From Phytophthora quininea (Eukaryota > Oomycota > Peronosporomycetes > Peronosporales > Peronosporaceae), in assembly GCA_011947345.1 (NCBI GenBank), contig JAAVTG010000557.1, positions 124,001 through 188,000 of the forward strand: 64,000 nt of DNA, read 5' to 3'. Below, piece by piece: positions 19,946 to 31,456 of the stretch. The position numbers were made by a program, and so were the translations under genes. The notes under the pieces are model-generated. The model was not told where the DNA came from, did not search any database, and worked only from the letters and a program-made list of their open reading frames with translations. Each line of letters begins with the position of its first letter. Position 1 is the stretch's first letter.

Positions 19946-20247
19946 TGTGGAGATCACTAGCCATGACCAGCCAGCCGCAGTGGTGGCGACTGGATGGTCT
20001 CGTGCACATCAAGTCGTAACGCGAGCCAGGATGACACATTGTCGCAATACGTGATGACCTCCGAGTAGATAACGACACTTGTGTTGACACGACTGTCAAC
20101 CACCCAACTCCGTGCTTGGGGCACGGAGTCCCCAAACGATAGACAAGCTCATTTAGCTCACTTGTCGATTAGCATCTAATAGACTACCGGCCAACTTAGG
20201 GAGCTTTGCCGACTCCCCATCGTGTCTTCACACCTGCAGACACTACA
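19946..20247. repeat. Structured dispersed repeat, copy 2
   Basis: Second copy of the repeat at 16268-16765, in the same orientation and 3.5 kb away. It keeps the TGTGGAGATCAC start, lacks about 195 internal bases, then matches copy 1 almost base for base to the CACTACA end. All hairpins are preserved. The two copies bracket the secreted-protein remnants. Confidence 0.65.
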
Positions 20248-20716
20248 GTGATAGGGCTTCGTTTGTTCGTCCAATGTACACCGCGACAAAACCGTTCATC
20301 AAAGGAATTAAAGTAACGATGGAGACTCTAGCAATAAATGCAAAACTACGGCATACACATGCAAACAACAACGTCGAAAGGATATCAGCTCTGGCAGCTT
20401 CTTCAGCATTGTTCACCTTCTACTGTTCTATCGTGGTCGCAGTTTGATAGTGAGGAAATGGGGTGCAAATTTAGAGTGGCGACGGGGAACCTTATTCATG
20501 AAAGCGGTCGTCTTGTCTTAGCTCTGCCACAGAGGACCCGAGGACGCAGAGGAACCGTCCTAGAGTCTTAATGTTTTGCAGCGATGGCCATCTGCGAGGG
20601 GATTCCGTTCTGCGTGAAGTCGCCAGACCTAAAACCGACAGCTTCGAGAACCTGTACCCGTGTTAGTGCCGGCCCCTGGAGCCAGCGATCGGGGGCTTTC
20701 GTCGCCGAAAGACGCA
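20248..20716. other. Upstream region, no gene recognised
   Basis: Open stretch 20338-20571 (+) is short and unlike its neighbours in composition. The region marks the change from repeats to the gene island and presumably holds the promoter of the next gene. Confidence 0.3.
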
Positions 20717-21983
20717 ATGTCGTACTGCGGATCCATCGGCAGCGTCAATGTACTGGCAATCATGAGCACCGATCTGTTCGACGAGGCCCAGGAGAATCCG
20801 TTTTTACTTCAGCAGAGGTCGCCATCGCCGTCCAAGCAGCAGACTGGTTGCCCTCATTCACCGCAACGAGCTGGTTCCGGTTGCAGCGTGGGGTCGGAGC
20901 TACCGCTTGACGACCCGCACCAACCGCAGGTTTATCCCGGTTCAAGTTCGTTCACCCCGCCAGCTTCACCGACTCGCAAGGTCTCGTTTGCTTCACCCAC
21001 CGCCCCGCGAGGCATTCTCAAGCGACAGTCCAGTGTCGGCTCGGACGCGTCCACAACGCCGTCGATTCAGTCCGTGACGGACTCGGAGCTGCACAAACTC
21101 CTGTATTCCTTGACCAGGTTCGGTCTGGCGAACGACGCAGATGTCGAGTCGTCGCTAAAAGCGAGCGCTGCTGGAGCTCTTCCAGATCCGCCAACTCAAC
21201 AATTCGGCTCGAATCCGCAGTGGTTGCAACAAACATCAAATGGCGAGTCCATCGGCGGCGGTTCAAGTGGCGAAGTGGACGACGACGACGCAGGACGACG
21301 CAGTACGATCAAACGGCGACGTTCAAGCAAAGTCGATCGTCCGCCACGACCCAGCTCACTCATCCCGCGGATCGGTGAACTTTGCCACCGTCAAGAATTT
21401 ACTCCGCGGCGGTGGACTCGCAGGGCGCACGGCCATCAAACATGTGCCTGTGGCTCAACGCAAGAAGAGCATGGGCACGATCTCGTCGCGTCTGAAAGTC
21501 AACCAGAAGTTCGTTCGACCGACGATCCTCACCGACGCCTACCACCGAGTGTACGTCGGTAGTATTCACCTTTTTCGTGTTCGTGACCTAACGAGCTGTA
21601 TATTGCTGATCAACAGGAGCGAGATGAAGCTCGGAACGCAGCCGTTGAAAGTGACGGTGAAGCACGTCCCGTTCCCGCAGCCTTGGGACACCGACAGCAT
21701 CTACGACCGTGAAGAAGTCGACAAAGGAATGCCGTCACCCAAGGGCCAGCTCAAGCGCAACTCGTTCATTTCTTTGGAGACGTTGGACAAGATCGGCACG
21801 CGAGCTGCGTGCCCCGTGCACCTAATTGACGAGATAAAGCCCGACTACTCGCGTGTGAGTGCTCGAGTCGACAGCTACAACCACATCCGCAGTCCGAAAC
21901 GAGGACTCCGACGACCATCAACTTGGCTCGCAGGTGCAGCTCTGGATGCGCGCGTAGCTTATTATGAGGAACACCCCAATTGA
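20717..21983 (+). CDS. Uncharacterised protein with PP1-docking-like motifs
   Basis: Two exons: 20717-21550 and 21617-21983 (66 bp GTACGT...CAG intron). The start chosen is ATG 20717; an alternative is 20763 (MSTDLFDEAQ). Between about 21290 and 21385 the good frame changes; removing one base near the CGCGGATC at 21367 restores it and gives about 399 residues, divisible by three. The N-terminal third is Ser/Pro/Gln-rich and carries KVSF followed 11 residues later by GILK, which fit the RVxF and SILK docking motifs for protein phosphatase 1. The C-terminal half (TVKNLLRGGGLAG, then VKHVPFPQPWD) is better ordered but unknown to me. Convergent with the START-FYVE gene. Confidence 0.6.
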
Positions 21984-22190
21984 CACCAACTAACAGCAAA
22001 AGTAAAAGCGATCTCAATTTCTTTCATTACTTGATAAATACTCACGACAAACTATTCGCACGATCCGCTGCTCCTCGCAACACACGCATTTACTAGAGAT
22101 GTCACTGCGTCCGCATATTTGCCCGCGGTCGCAGTGGCATTTGTGCCTTTCTTCCGTTGGAAAAGGAGCCTAAACAGGCAGAACTTTTGT

Positions 22191-23717
22191 TCATGTCCGC
22201 GCTTGCTGCTGCTGATAAGTTTTGGCTTGTGACAGCATCTCTCGCAAGAGGAAACGTTGGTGGGCGATCGAGTCTTCGACAGACTCCACGGTCGGAACAG
22301 GTCGTCCAGCCTTGCTGACAAGTGTAGGCGGTAGACGGCCGGAGCGTTCCATTTGCTGCGTGTCCACCGTCTCGACCTCTTCGTCCAGGGAACCATATCG
22401 AGGAGCGTCGCTGCTGCGTCGACCCAAACAGTAGGAGTTGTTGGTACTGTCGAAGCTCGTCTCGCTGGCGGTGCTGGACATGCTGCAATTGGTGCGGCTG
22501 GCCTTGGCATCATCCAACAGCTTCATGTCGAGCTGCATCCTGGCCACGACGGCCCCGCCCTTGCTCATCATGGAGGACGTCGTTGATACCGAAGTCTCCG
22601 AGTCCCGTCGACTGCGACTAGAAGAGGATGATGTGATGAACGAGTGCGAACCGAACTCGGAGACCGGCGCAATGAAGCTGGTCTGGTTGGAGACCATAAG
22701 AAGGCACTTGGTACAGAACTTGCTTGTCTGACCCACAGTGCGCGTCACGATGCACGACTTGCAGGCCACCTCGCCACAACTGTTGCAGTTGGTCTTCTTG
22801 GATAACAGGCCGAACTTGGTCATGCACACGCTGCAATTCTTCCGAGACGACAATGGAATAAACTGCCAGTCGCTAATCATCGGCAGTCTCGAGAGTAACT
22901 TCTCCTGCACCACAATGGGCAGTTTGCTCATGCACGTCGCCACGGTGCCGAGGAACGAGCTGACCAGCCACCCGGGCAGGTTCTCTGGTTCTCGCACGAC
23001 GCCGTCCAAAATGAGACTGGTGTGGGTGCCGTTCTGGTCGGTCCGCAGCAGCATGATCTCCGTTGAATCCAGGCGCGCCAAGCCGTGAGACTCCTTCAGC
23101 GAGACGCACTCGCTGCGTTGGATGGAGTGGATGACCTTGAAGCCAACGGGGACGCCGTCCACGTCCGACGTCACGCCCGTGTATTCGAGGAAGCACTTGT
23201 CGCGCTGGTAGATGGGGCTGTTGTTGCTCAAGTTGATGGCTTGCCAGCGGATCGACAGGTGCTCTTGCATGTTGTCGGCACTACGTTCCCTGAGCACACA
23301 CAGCGTCTGGGCGTCCAAACTGTCGTGATAGAGTGTTTCTCGTCGCTCCGCCACTTGTGCTGTAGAATCGGCGTACACCAAACTCATAAGGTCGTTGAGT
23401 GTCGCCCGAACGGAGCCCTGCAGTCGGTAGTGCAGATCTCGACCGTTCTCGCCCGCTTTGGTGAACCGCTTGAATCCGGCGTGCGACCCGAGCTGTTTCC
23501 AGTTGTTGTACTCGGAGCCGCCGGTTTGGCGGTCGATTTTGGCGCGGGTCAGGGCGTCTTCCAGCAGCGACTTGGCCGTGGCCATGTAGTTCTGCATGTC
23601 TTCGCGGGTCATCCGAACGCGACCGAAGTGGCCGCGTCGTAGCGGGAGTTGTTGCAATGGGGCGTCGCGGGTGCGCCCAGCGATGGCGGCGCGGCTCAAG
23701 TCCGGGGTCATCATCAT
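22191..23717 (-). CDS. START-FYVE domain protein
   Basis: A single exon of 508 residues from the first ATG of a Met triplet at 23717; the open frame extends further up but without ATG. Residues about 75-275 form a START-like lipid-binding domain of the oomycete type (YRLQGSVRATLNDLMSLVY near its start, LPGWLVSSFLGTVATC near its end). Residues about 293-340 are a FYVE-type zinc finger with paired cysteines (CSVCMTKF, CNSCGEVACKSC, FCTKC), which would bind PtdIns3P on endosomes; the basic RRHHCR patch of canonical FYVE domains is replaced by KKTNCNSCG, so affinity is uncertain. The tail is Ser-rich. Phytophthora genomes encode many such proteins. Ends convergent with the gene at 20717. Confidence 0.85.
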   Translation of the reverse strand: MMMTPDLSRAAIAGRTRDAPLQQLPLRRGHFGRVRMTREDMQNYMATAKSLLEDALTRAKIDRQTGGSEYNNWKQLGSHAGFKRFTKAGENGRDLHYRLQGSVRATLNDLMSLVYADSTAQVAERRETLYHDSLDAQTLCVLRERSADNMQEHLSIRWQAINLSNNSPIYQRDKCFLEYTGVTSDVDGVPVGFKVIHSIQRSECVSLKESHGLARLDSTEIMLLRTDQNGTHTSLILDGVVREPENLPGWLVSSFLGTVATCMSKLPIVVQEKLLSRLPMISDWQFIPLSSRKNCSVCMTKFGLLSKKTNCNSCGEVACKSCIVTRTVGQTSKFCTKCLLMVSNQTSFIAPVSEFGSHSFITSSSSSRSRRDSETSVSTTSSMMSKGGAVVARMQLDMKLLDDAKASRTNCSMSSTASETSFDSTNNSYCLGRRSSDAPRYGSLDEEVETVDTQQMERSGRLPPTLVSKAGRPVPTVESVEDSIAHQRFLLREMLSQAKTYQQQQART

Positions 23718-23825
23718 CGTTTGGCGGTTGCAGCCGTCCCCGGTCGGTGCCGACGAACCTCGGGATTGTTGTCGCAGTTCAAACCGAAAACTGACTGTGA
23801 GGCGATCGGGCCCCCACGCCGGCAC

Positions 23826-25561
23826 TGGCGCACGGGAGCCAAATGGAGTGACAGAGAGAAACAGAAACCACGCGAGATTTGCGCCCAGCTCTTTTGCAGG
23901 GTAGAGCCCAAGGAGACAACCAGCTCTACAGCCAGAAGCTTTTGCAGTGTTTACCAGTTGCTAAATCGGCTGGCGGAGCGCGAGACCGGGCAGTCCGAGC
24001 CTGGTGACCACACTCGGTAGCCGATCGCAGACGCTGTCACTAGCAAGCGGTAACCTACGAATGAAATGGACAAATCCAAGTCGACCCCGTCCGTGCTGCC
24101 TCGCGTCCAGCTGGAGCAGCACCGACCGGAGACTTGAAGCGGGGATCTTCTCTACCGGCAGACGACCTTCATGACGATGAAAGTTTCGAGCGTGCCCGTA
24201 TTCGTCGTCGGCGCACAACGGGGAAAGCCTGCCCGACAGTCTTCCGTGGCGTTCGGTGTGGGTCTCCGCAATGCAGGCAGTCCACCCGTCGACGACTCAA
24301 GGAGGACATCTCGGTCAGACAGGCCGCTGACACGGTGGACCTGCTACGATCAGCGTAGCGCCGTCCAACAGTAAAAGGTCTCCGTCAAACCGGCCATAGC
24401 TCTTCGATACCTCGAGTCGCTGGTGGGTGGTGCTGCTAGCGGCGACCAGCCTCGATTGCTGTCTTACCACCATGCAACGATAGGATATCTTACGCTTGGA
24501 GGTTGGCGGTGACCACGCCAATCCGAGAGCCGTAAAACGAGTCGAACCGTACAGCTATCAGCAGTCATCGAGCTGAGCAGCGCACGTACCGACTCGCCGT
24601 TCGGTTGTCCGTGCAGCGATTACAGGTGGCGACTCGCAGGGCCCAAGGACAAGCACGACGGGATGGGGTCGATCGCCGACTTGCTGCGGAGAGCGTGGTG
24701 TGTGTACCATTTCAGCGAGAGAGCTCTCCGCCGTCGTGAGTCACGGCCAGCTCCCTCTTGCCCGCCGGCGGGTGATTGAAGGCGAGGACATCTCGTTTGT
24801 TTGCTCTGCTGCGTGATCCTCGCGCCAGTCAGGGGCGCGCTTGAACCAGAGCACGACTTCGAGTTGTCGACAAGCGTCAAAAACTAGTGACGACCGCCCT
24901 GCTTGCTGGCGGGCAAGAACCGGGAGCCTTGCAGGTCATTTTGTCGAGTCGACCGAGGTCGGACAGGGAATTGTTGTAGCAAAGCATGCAGACGATTGCC
25001 ATCGCTGGATGAACCACTGGACAAATCGTCCACTTCAACTGCCGATGGGCCATCACCGCTACGTGGCCAACTGGCGGATACCAACACAGATGATCGGTCT
25101 CAACTCCTGAAATGGCCATGCTCCGAAACATACGAATTAGAGCTAACCTCACGCCTCACACAAGAAAAGCAGACCTTCTCTACAGCAGCAGAAGCCATCA
25201 GCCCAATATTTCGTCTCCGGATCAATGACTTTTCTGCTTGCAGCTGTGGAGGAAGAGCAGCATCTGGGTCAACCATTCGGCCGTCACGCTGGTTTCGGTG
25301 CGCCTCGCGCCATTCCCAACGGGAATTTCGTTGAGGTGGGGAACGTCCGCCAGATTGATTGTGCAGTCGCCGTGTAGACGCGCTAAAGGCAGACACTGAT
25401 GAGGAAATCACAGTTTGGTTCATGCATAGGTATGTTTTGGATGAGCTTCACGACGTCCACTACGACTGGGACGCGTCAAAGCCTCGGCCTCTGGAAACGC
25501 GGTCCAGCTCCATCGCCTGCAGCGCCAAGCAAACGTCGGCCAACAAAACAACATACGAGCG
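23826..25561. other. 1.7 kb without a confident gene
   Basis: At 24066-24360 (+) a disrupted coding-like stretch begins MDKSKSTPSVLPRVQLEQ and, after a frame change, continues with a basic run (ERARIRRRR) and LKEDISVRQAADTVDLL. A basic stretch followed by a helical segment could be the remains of a bZIP protein, but no leucine zipper is visible. The rest (24400-25560) shows nothing I can support. Confidence 0.3.
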
Positions 25562-28500
25562 TCAGAAGCGGTGTCCATGGTCATCCCCAACAGCGTGCAA
25601 GTGTTCAATGCAAGCCATGTTCCAAGCAGGCAGCTGCCACTATTGCTTGGCTGCTTGGATAGGCTTGGTCATCTGATCTTACCTCTCGAACGACGTTATC
25701 GACGCGATTCAGATGCGTTTGGCGGACTGGACGCTTTCTCTTTCCTTCGGGTTTGTTCAGCACCATCTTGCTACGCATGGCGGTCGTCAAGAATGGCAAC
25801 GTCAAGACTTTCCTACTCGACGACAAAAGCATAAGCGGTTCGTTGCATGGACACTATAAGGCCGATCAAATCGAACGTACCTGTCGCTCGCAGGCATTTT
25901 AAACCCAGCACGGAATACGAAGTCGTCGTCTGGGCGATCGTAGTCCTGCATCGAGGTGAACTTCGTTAGCTGTCTGCATAATAAGAGCCAAAATGGCTAG
26001 CAATATCTTACCAATTCAATTGGTAGGACTGGATTGGTCTGCTCCGTGTTGGTAGACTCGGCGGGCGGTAGCGACCCTGCTTCCCGGATGACCGAAGACA
26101 CCGGCACAGGTCGACTGCAGGCCACACACATGACAGGCTTCGTCCCCATGGCGGTCGAGTCTCCGTCCGTTGGCTGCAGTAGCATGAGCTCGCCACGCAA
26201 ATCACGCAGTGCCACCTCGAAGCGAAGCTTCAACTGCTCTAATAACTCTCTACGAAGCCGTGCCATTTCCTCGGCAGTAAATTCGCGAGCATCTTCAAGA
26301 CGGTCGTCGACCTTCTGGGCAAAGTTATCGAGCAGCATCCGATAGTTGACGTTGGCATTGGCTGCACCACTGAGGCCAGGGCCTCCAGGCCCGCGGGCCC
26401 CAGTTTTATCAAGGTTGAGTGCGACCTTTTAGTGACTTCTTTGATGAAGTTGTCGTAGAATTGCTTTTGACCCTCTGGCGTGTTGTAAAGTCTGCCGTCA
26501 AGCTCACGGCCGGTCATTTGCGAAAACAGATCCGTCAATACGTCTCCTTGTTTGGAGGCTGACTCTACCATGCTACGTCTCTCCATCGGAATGAGACTCG
26601 TACCGGTATTGTGATTGTTGTTGCTGCTGCCACCGCCACTGCCTTCTACGGAGTGTTGCGCAGTGATTCTTGCAACTTCTGCATACAGCTCTTTCCGCAA
26701 TTTGTCCATCTCTTCCATGACAAGTTCTGTCCTCAGGTTGTTGGTCGAAGGAGCACGGCGATGGGGGCGGCACTAACAGCGTCCGCCTCACTCTTCTGCC
26801 TGTCTGAAGAGCTAATACCTGCTGTCACTTCCTTCAACTTCTCTACATCTTCTTCGACCATGGCCAGACGTCTGACAGCGCCCATGAGACGCAGCTCTAT
26901 CTCTCTTAGACTGTCAGGATTGCGCTGTTGAATACTCTTGGGATGCTCGTCGTGCGATGCATTTGTATTCTCCGTGCTACTGGAGGTAGCTGTGTTAGCA
27001 TTGGCATCGTCATGTGCAGGACTGGATCCGCTGGCTTGATCATGATCGACGTTATAGTTACGGTGCCACATCGACCACAGCAATTCCAACTAATTCGAAC
27101 AAACAAATCAACAACTTTTCCCCATCAAAACCAGCGATTAACTACGAACCTTTTCACGCATAGCATCCAACCCCTTGATCAACGGGTCATTCTTCTTTTC
27201 AGTTGTGATGTTAACCTGTAGCGTTGCGTCGATCTCTTCGTCCAAGTACCGCAATTTGCGTGTGTACTCCTCCTCGCGCTCGTCTTTACTTTCAGTGCCT
27301 TCACCACTGGTAGCATCATCTGTAATTCGTAGTGGCACCACACCAAGCCGCACAGCATTTTGAAGTTGTTTAACTTCGTCGGAAAGTGTTTGTAGCGTTT
27401 CCGCAATACTCAGCGGCGAGTTTACCAGCGGAGCAATTGATAGCAATGTTCGGTGATAGCAGCGCTGCATCTGTTGCAACGCGTGGAGACTCTCATCATC
27501 ACTGTTTCCTTGTAAAAGCTTGTCTTCCGTTAGCTCGAGGGCCTTGCGCCATTCTGCGAGTTGAGGCTTTGTGCGATCCTGGAACGTTTGGTTACGGCCC
27601 AACAGCTCCTTCTGCATCGACAATCGCGCCTCCACTAAGTGAACATGCAAATGCTCTGTGAATACGACGTTATTGCGTAGAGCATCGAGTTGCTCTTGCT
27701 GACTCTGGGTAGTGCCGGATACGCCCTTAATCGTTTTCTGAAGATCATTCAGCGAGGCATCAGTCGATCGACGTAAGTCCGCGAGTTTCGTGAACACTAA
27801 CGACAAGTCTAGTTGCGGTTGTGATGTAGCTTCCACTGCCTTACTACCGCTTTTATCCGACTTGGTCGATTTATCTGCGTCTGAAGCCACATCTTTGCCA
27901 TTCCCACCTTCTGCGTCTTCGTTTGTTGGGCCTCGCGAAGCATACATCGAGGACATTGTTTGTTGCTGTACATTCAAGTCGTCGAGACCGTCTGTGAGTG
28001 ACTTAATGTCGGCCTTGTGTTTGTCCATTGTTTCATCGTATTCCCGCAGTTTTTGGTCGCGGTCGTCTTGAATCGCCCTGAGTTCCTTCAACTCATCCAA
28101 AATCGCACTCGTGCTAGCACCAAGCTCGTTTAGCTTTCTGTCTTGGTCTTGCTGCGACGATAATAGTCCTTCAAGGTCACCACTGCTATTAAAGCTTGCG
28201 TTTTCACTCGGGGCCACGGATGTTTCAGCGCTAGCGTTTGTCATTTGAGACGACGAGTGATTCAACTTGCTCAAGTTGCTCTTCAGTTCGTCCAGCTCTT
28301 GCCCATGGACATCTATTCGAGCTTGCAATTCCTTTAGTTTCACCGTCTCGGCTTGGACATCCGCAGCAGTGTCAAACGGGGCTCCCGACAGTTTAAATCC
28401 ACTACTCGAAGTTCCATCGGAAGCACCACTGTTCTCTCCGTTCTCATCATCTCCATCAGCAGCTTCTTGGCCGAAAGCCTGTGCCAATGCCTTCTTTAAT

Positions 28501-29113
28501 TCATTTCGCAACTCCTTCTTCGCATCTGCCAATTCTTTAGGGGTCACAAAAGCATTTTGACTAACACTACTCAATCGTGGAGTTCGTGAGGTTCTAGGCG
28601 ATCGGGGAGATTGCTTTACATCCAATACTGACTCGTTCTCCCGTTGGTTCCTTCGTCATTTGGAGATGTGCTCGGATCCCCCTCGTCAGCAAGTTGCTGT
28701 TGGTCCTCGCCATCTTGTGGGGCGACAACGTCAAGCTGAGCTTGCATTTCCTCCATTTTATTCTGAATCTTCTCAACAGCAGTAGCTGCTTCCATTTTGT
28801 CGCTCTCAGCACGTGCCAGCTCGTCTCGAAGAGAAGAAAGCTGGTTTTCCATTTCTTTCATCGTGTTGCTGTTGTTTTGCTGAGCCAGTTGCTGTTTCGC
28901 CATCGACCTGCCCAAAGCTTGTAGCACTTTCATCAACGGCTCCCACGACATGCTGTAGGCAATTAGCTCTTCCTTCATCAACGAGGCAAACATATCAGCA
29001 TCAAAACCACCGTTGTCAGATTCTGGCGAGGAGATGTGGTCGTCATTGTTGGCACCTCCACCAAGCACCTCTGCATTCTGTCCCTCTTCGTCACTAGGCA
29101 GAACCTCTTCCAT
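25562..29113 (-). CDS. Long coiled-coil protein, possibly DUF4795/QRICH2-like (flagellar)
   Basis: Exons read as 29113-27150, 27089-26012, 25969-25881, 25812-25683 and, less surely, 25633-25562, with short GT-AG introns. About 1110 residues, mostly acidic coiled coil (LKELQARIDVHGQELDELKS; MEEMDKLRKELYAEVARI), with Ser-rich breaks. Near the C-terminus a helical YRMLLDNFAQKVDDRLEDA stretch is followed by a CVACSRPVP zinc-knuckle-like motif and a RAGFKMP run. That order recalls the DUF4795 region of ciliary QRICH2-type proteins; zoospores of oomycetes are flagellate, so an axonemal role is possible but inferred. Three frame breaks (28640, 26763, 26427) sit at GGG, CCCCC and AAAA runs of the coding strand; adding one base to each makes exons 1 and 2 multiples of three. 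Confidence 0.65.
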
Positions 29114-29365
29114 CCGGTTGATAAAACTTGTTACTCGACCTAAGTAGCGCCCAACGACGATGCTCCGCACCGGTACGGTGACCGTACGCGTGCGAACTGT
29201 TTAAAGGCCGCTACCAGAGGCAGTTTCGCCGATTTTCTGGAGTCAGCTATTTTCTGCCAGTTCCAGTCAAAAACGTATACCATGTTAGCGCTATCACTTT
29301 GTTAGAACGTGTTGCCGTAAATTTTCAAGGTAACAACAGCAATATAAACTTTCATATCAACTCTC

Positions 29366-31456
29366 TCAGGCTGCGCATTGCCTCTTGTTGCAGAGTGCAT
29401 CAGCATCAACCACGAAGAATGCTGAGGATGCACCTGTGTATGGAGTGACATTCCTCCACAAGAATCGTTTGTAATCCCCGTTGACTTTGATCCGATACTT
29501 CCCCAATGGCGTGCTTTCCGGGATGCACCACTCAATTGTCACCATGGATCGGAACGTACCCTGCCGCTGCCACGAGAACGTTGTGTTCGGATCGCCATCA
29601 TCAGCATGGACAACCCAAACACCCCCGCCGACTCGGCTATCGTCGGTCATCCATCGTTGGACTTCTAGGAAAGTACTTTGAGTCCGCAGATTATTCTTCG
29701 GGTGCGCTGCATGAAAGCACACCTTTACCGTCGACCCCCAAAGGTACTCCTCTGCAACGTCGGTGCCTTCAACTACACCGCCAAATGACGAATTGGATGC
29801 CACCCCGTCGTGGATGACAGGGATATTGTAGTCTAACGCCCCCATTCCTGTAATGAGTGGAGGGTCTACGCCTTCGTTGATCGAGATTGCCTGTCGCCCT
29901 GGGTCTTTTGAAAGCTTGGAGTGCATACTTTTCCCCAAACTTTCGAAGTGTTGGCAAGTGGCAACGAGTTGGTTTGGTCCAAAGTGTGTCGAGGCTCCTT
30001 CGTAGCGCTGAACTGCATATTCCTCCCGCGTTGTCAAATATCCACAGTACGCATTGCTCAGCCCAGAAATCACGGGCTCGTGCAGTACCTTGGTGCCTGG
30101 TAAAAGCTCGCTCAGCAAGGAGTGCAGAGATTCTCGAAGACGTCGTCCAGCCATCGTCGTCATCTCAAAAGGAACCGCAACGACGTGGAGACTCTCGGCA
30201 ATTGAAAATACCTGAAGCGGCAACACTTTAGGAGACATCCCGTAGCGTGCAGTTGGGAAAATAATAGGCTTCTCCCCTTGTAGTGACTGAAGCTCCGGCA
30301 AAGTTGTAACTTTGGGATACGTTCCCCAACGAATTCCTTCCGGCACGACGGGTACACCTCGTCCATCGAACTCGGTGCCGCTGACCATCGACACACCGAT
30401 GCACCCGGAACACGTCGATGTCGGACACTCTGCGTTCAGCTGCCAGCGCTTTTCCAGCTTGATGCTGCAATAGTCTACGTATTGATGCGCGAATTTGATG
30501 ATCCCCGCAATCGGTGGCGATGTTAGCGCTTCAGTGTACAACTCCCTTGCAGTGTTCAGTTGCGCGTTCGCCACCGTCATCATGAGTTCAAAATCTTTAT
30601 GCTGGGTGCCAGCATGTCTAGGCCCGCAAATATTCGGACTCACGTCTCCTTCGTTGCTCTGCGCGAACGCTGCCACGAAGGCTCTCGGTCGATCCATGAG
30701 GTGCTTGGTGCCTTGTTCCCGCTCGAACTCGAAGGCCGCATAGCCTTTATTATCTCCTGTAATGAGTGTGTACCAGTTGCCCATACTCGTCGGATGGACT
30801 GCAAACCAATTGATCATACCAATGGGATACCCATCCAGCCCGTCGAGCCTCCAGAGCGTCATCTCCTTGTCCGTGTCGAACTTGTACTTGGCTCGCTCCT
30901 GCTCTGGGTTGGCCATGTACGCGTCGGCAGATCTATTGACCGACGCGCCCAGACACAAACCTTTAGCAACTCGAATGACTGCTGGCCTTAAGTTCCTATG
31001 AGCTCTCACAATGGCTTCCACTATGCCCGACACTACACACTCAAAGTTCTGTCGGTCGGCGCCGTGTAGCGGTGGGTGGACACTGTAGATGAAGTAGTGC
31101 GACAGCCCTCCAGGCGCGCAGTGAGTGTGTGTGGCGCTGAGCATGACGTTGTCCCTTGTGTAGAGTCCCTGCAGCTCTGGATGCAGCTCCAGTCTCTTGA
31201 CGACCGACTGGGAGACCCACTCGGACACCATCCCCAGCTCGGCGCAAACAAAGACGCAGTGGCGGCGGCGCTGCGGGTCGTGGAAGGCGAAGGCTCGGGC
31301 GCGCTGCCGCATGTGGATGCCCGAGGACAGCTGCCCCACCTTGGCGTAGCCGAACATGCCAGCCTCAGCGGCGGGGCCCGTGATGTCGAACATGGCGGCG
31401 CCGATGCGCATGGGCGCGGCCTCGTCCTCGATCGTGACGCTCGTGTGCGGCGGCAT
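29366..31456 (-). CDS. Neutral/alkaline ceramidase
   Basis: Intronless, 696 residues from ATG 31456 (the open frame reaches 31555 upstream without an obvious start). It hydrolyses ceramide to sphingosine and fatty acid. Family motifs: IGAAMFDITGPAAEAGMFGYA at the N-terminus, the zinc-site HTHCAPGG (about residue 109), NWFAVHPTSMG (another His ligand) and the active-site block NEGDVSPNICG (Ser near residue 272). The C-terminal part (about 560-690) fits the immunoglobulin-like domain of the family (WSIPEST-like WCIPESTPLGKYRI). No signal peptide is visible from this start, although most relatives are secreted or membrane-bound; a short 5' exon may have been missed. Its 3' end lies 250 bases from the start of the coiled-coil gene. 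Confidence 0.93.
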   Translation of the reverse strand: MPPHTSVTIEDEAAPMRIGAAMFDITGPAAEAGMFGYAKVGQLSSGIHMRQRARAFAFHDPQRRRHCVFVCAELGMVSEWVSQSVVKRLELHPELQGLYTRDNVMLSATHTHCAPGGLSHYFIYSVHPPLHGADRQNFECVVSGIVEAIVRAHRNLRPAVIRVAKGLCLGASVNRSADAYMANPEQERAKYKFDTDKEMTLWRLDGLDGYPIGMINWFAVHPTSMGNWYTLITGDNKGYAAFEFEREQGTKHLMDRPRAFVAAFAQSNEGDVSPNICGPRHAGTQHKDFELMMTVANAQLNTARELYTEALTSPPIAGIIKFAHQYVDYCSIKLEKRWQLNAECPTSTCSGCIGVSMVSGTEFDGRGVPVVPEGIRWGTYPKVTTLPELQSLQGEKPIIFPTARYGMSPKVLPLQVFSIAESLHVVAVPFEMTTMAGRRLRESLHSLLSELLPGTKVLHEPVISGLSNAYCGYLTTREEYAVQRYEGASTHFGPNQLVATCQHFESLGKSMHSKLSKDPGRQAISINEGVDPPLITGMGALDYNIPVIHDGVASNSSFGGVVEGTDVAEEYLWGSTVKVCFHAAHPKNNLRTQSTFLEVQRWMTDDSRVGGGVWVVHADDGDPNTTFSWQRQGTFRSMVTIEWCIPESTPLGKYRIKVNGDYKRFLWRNVTPYTGASSAFFVVDADALCNKRQCAA

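Noticed and set aside
24066..24360. bZIP transcription factor
   Set aside because: A basic run and a short helical piece are present, but in different frames and without a leucine zipper; kept only as a note on the region.
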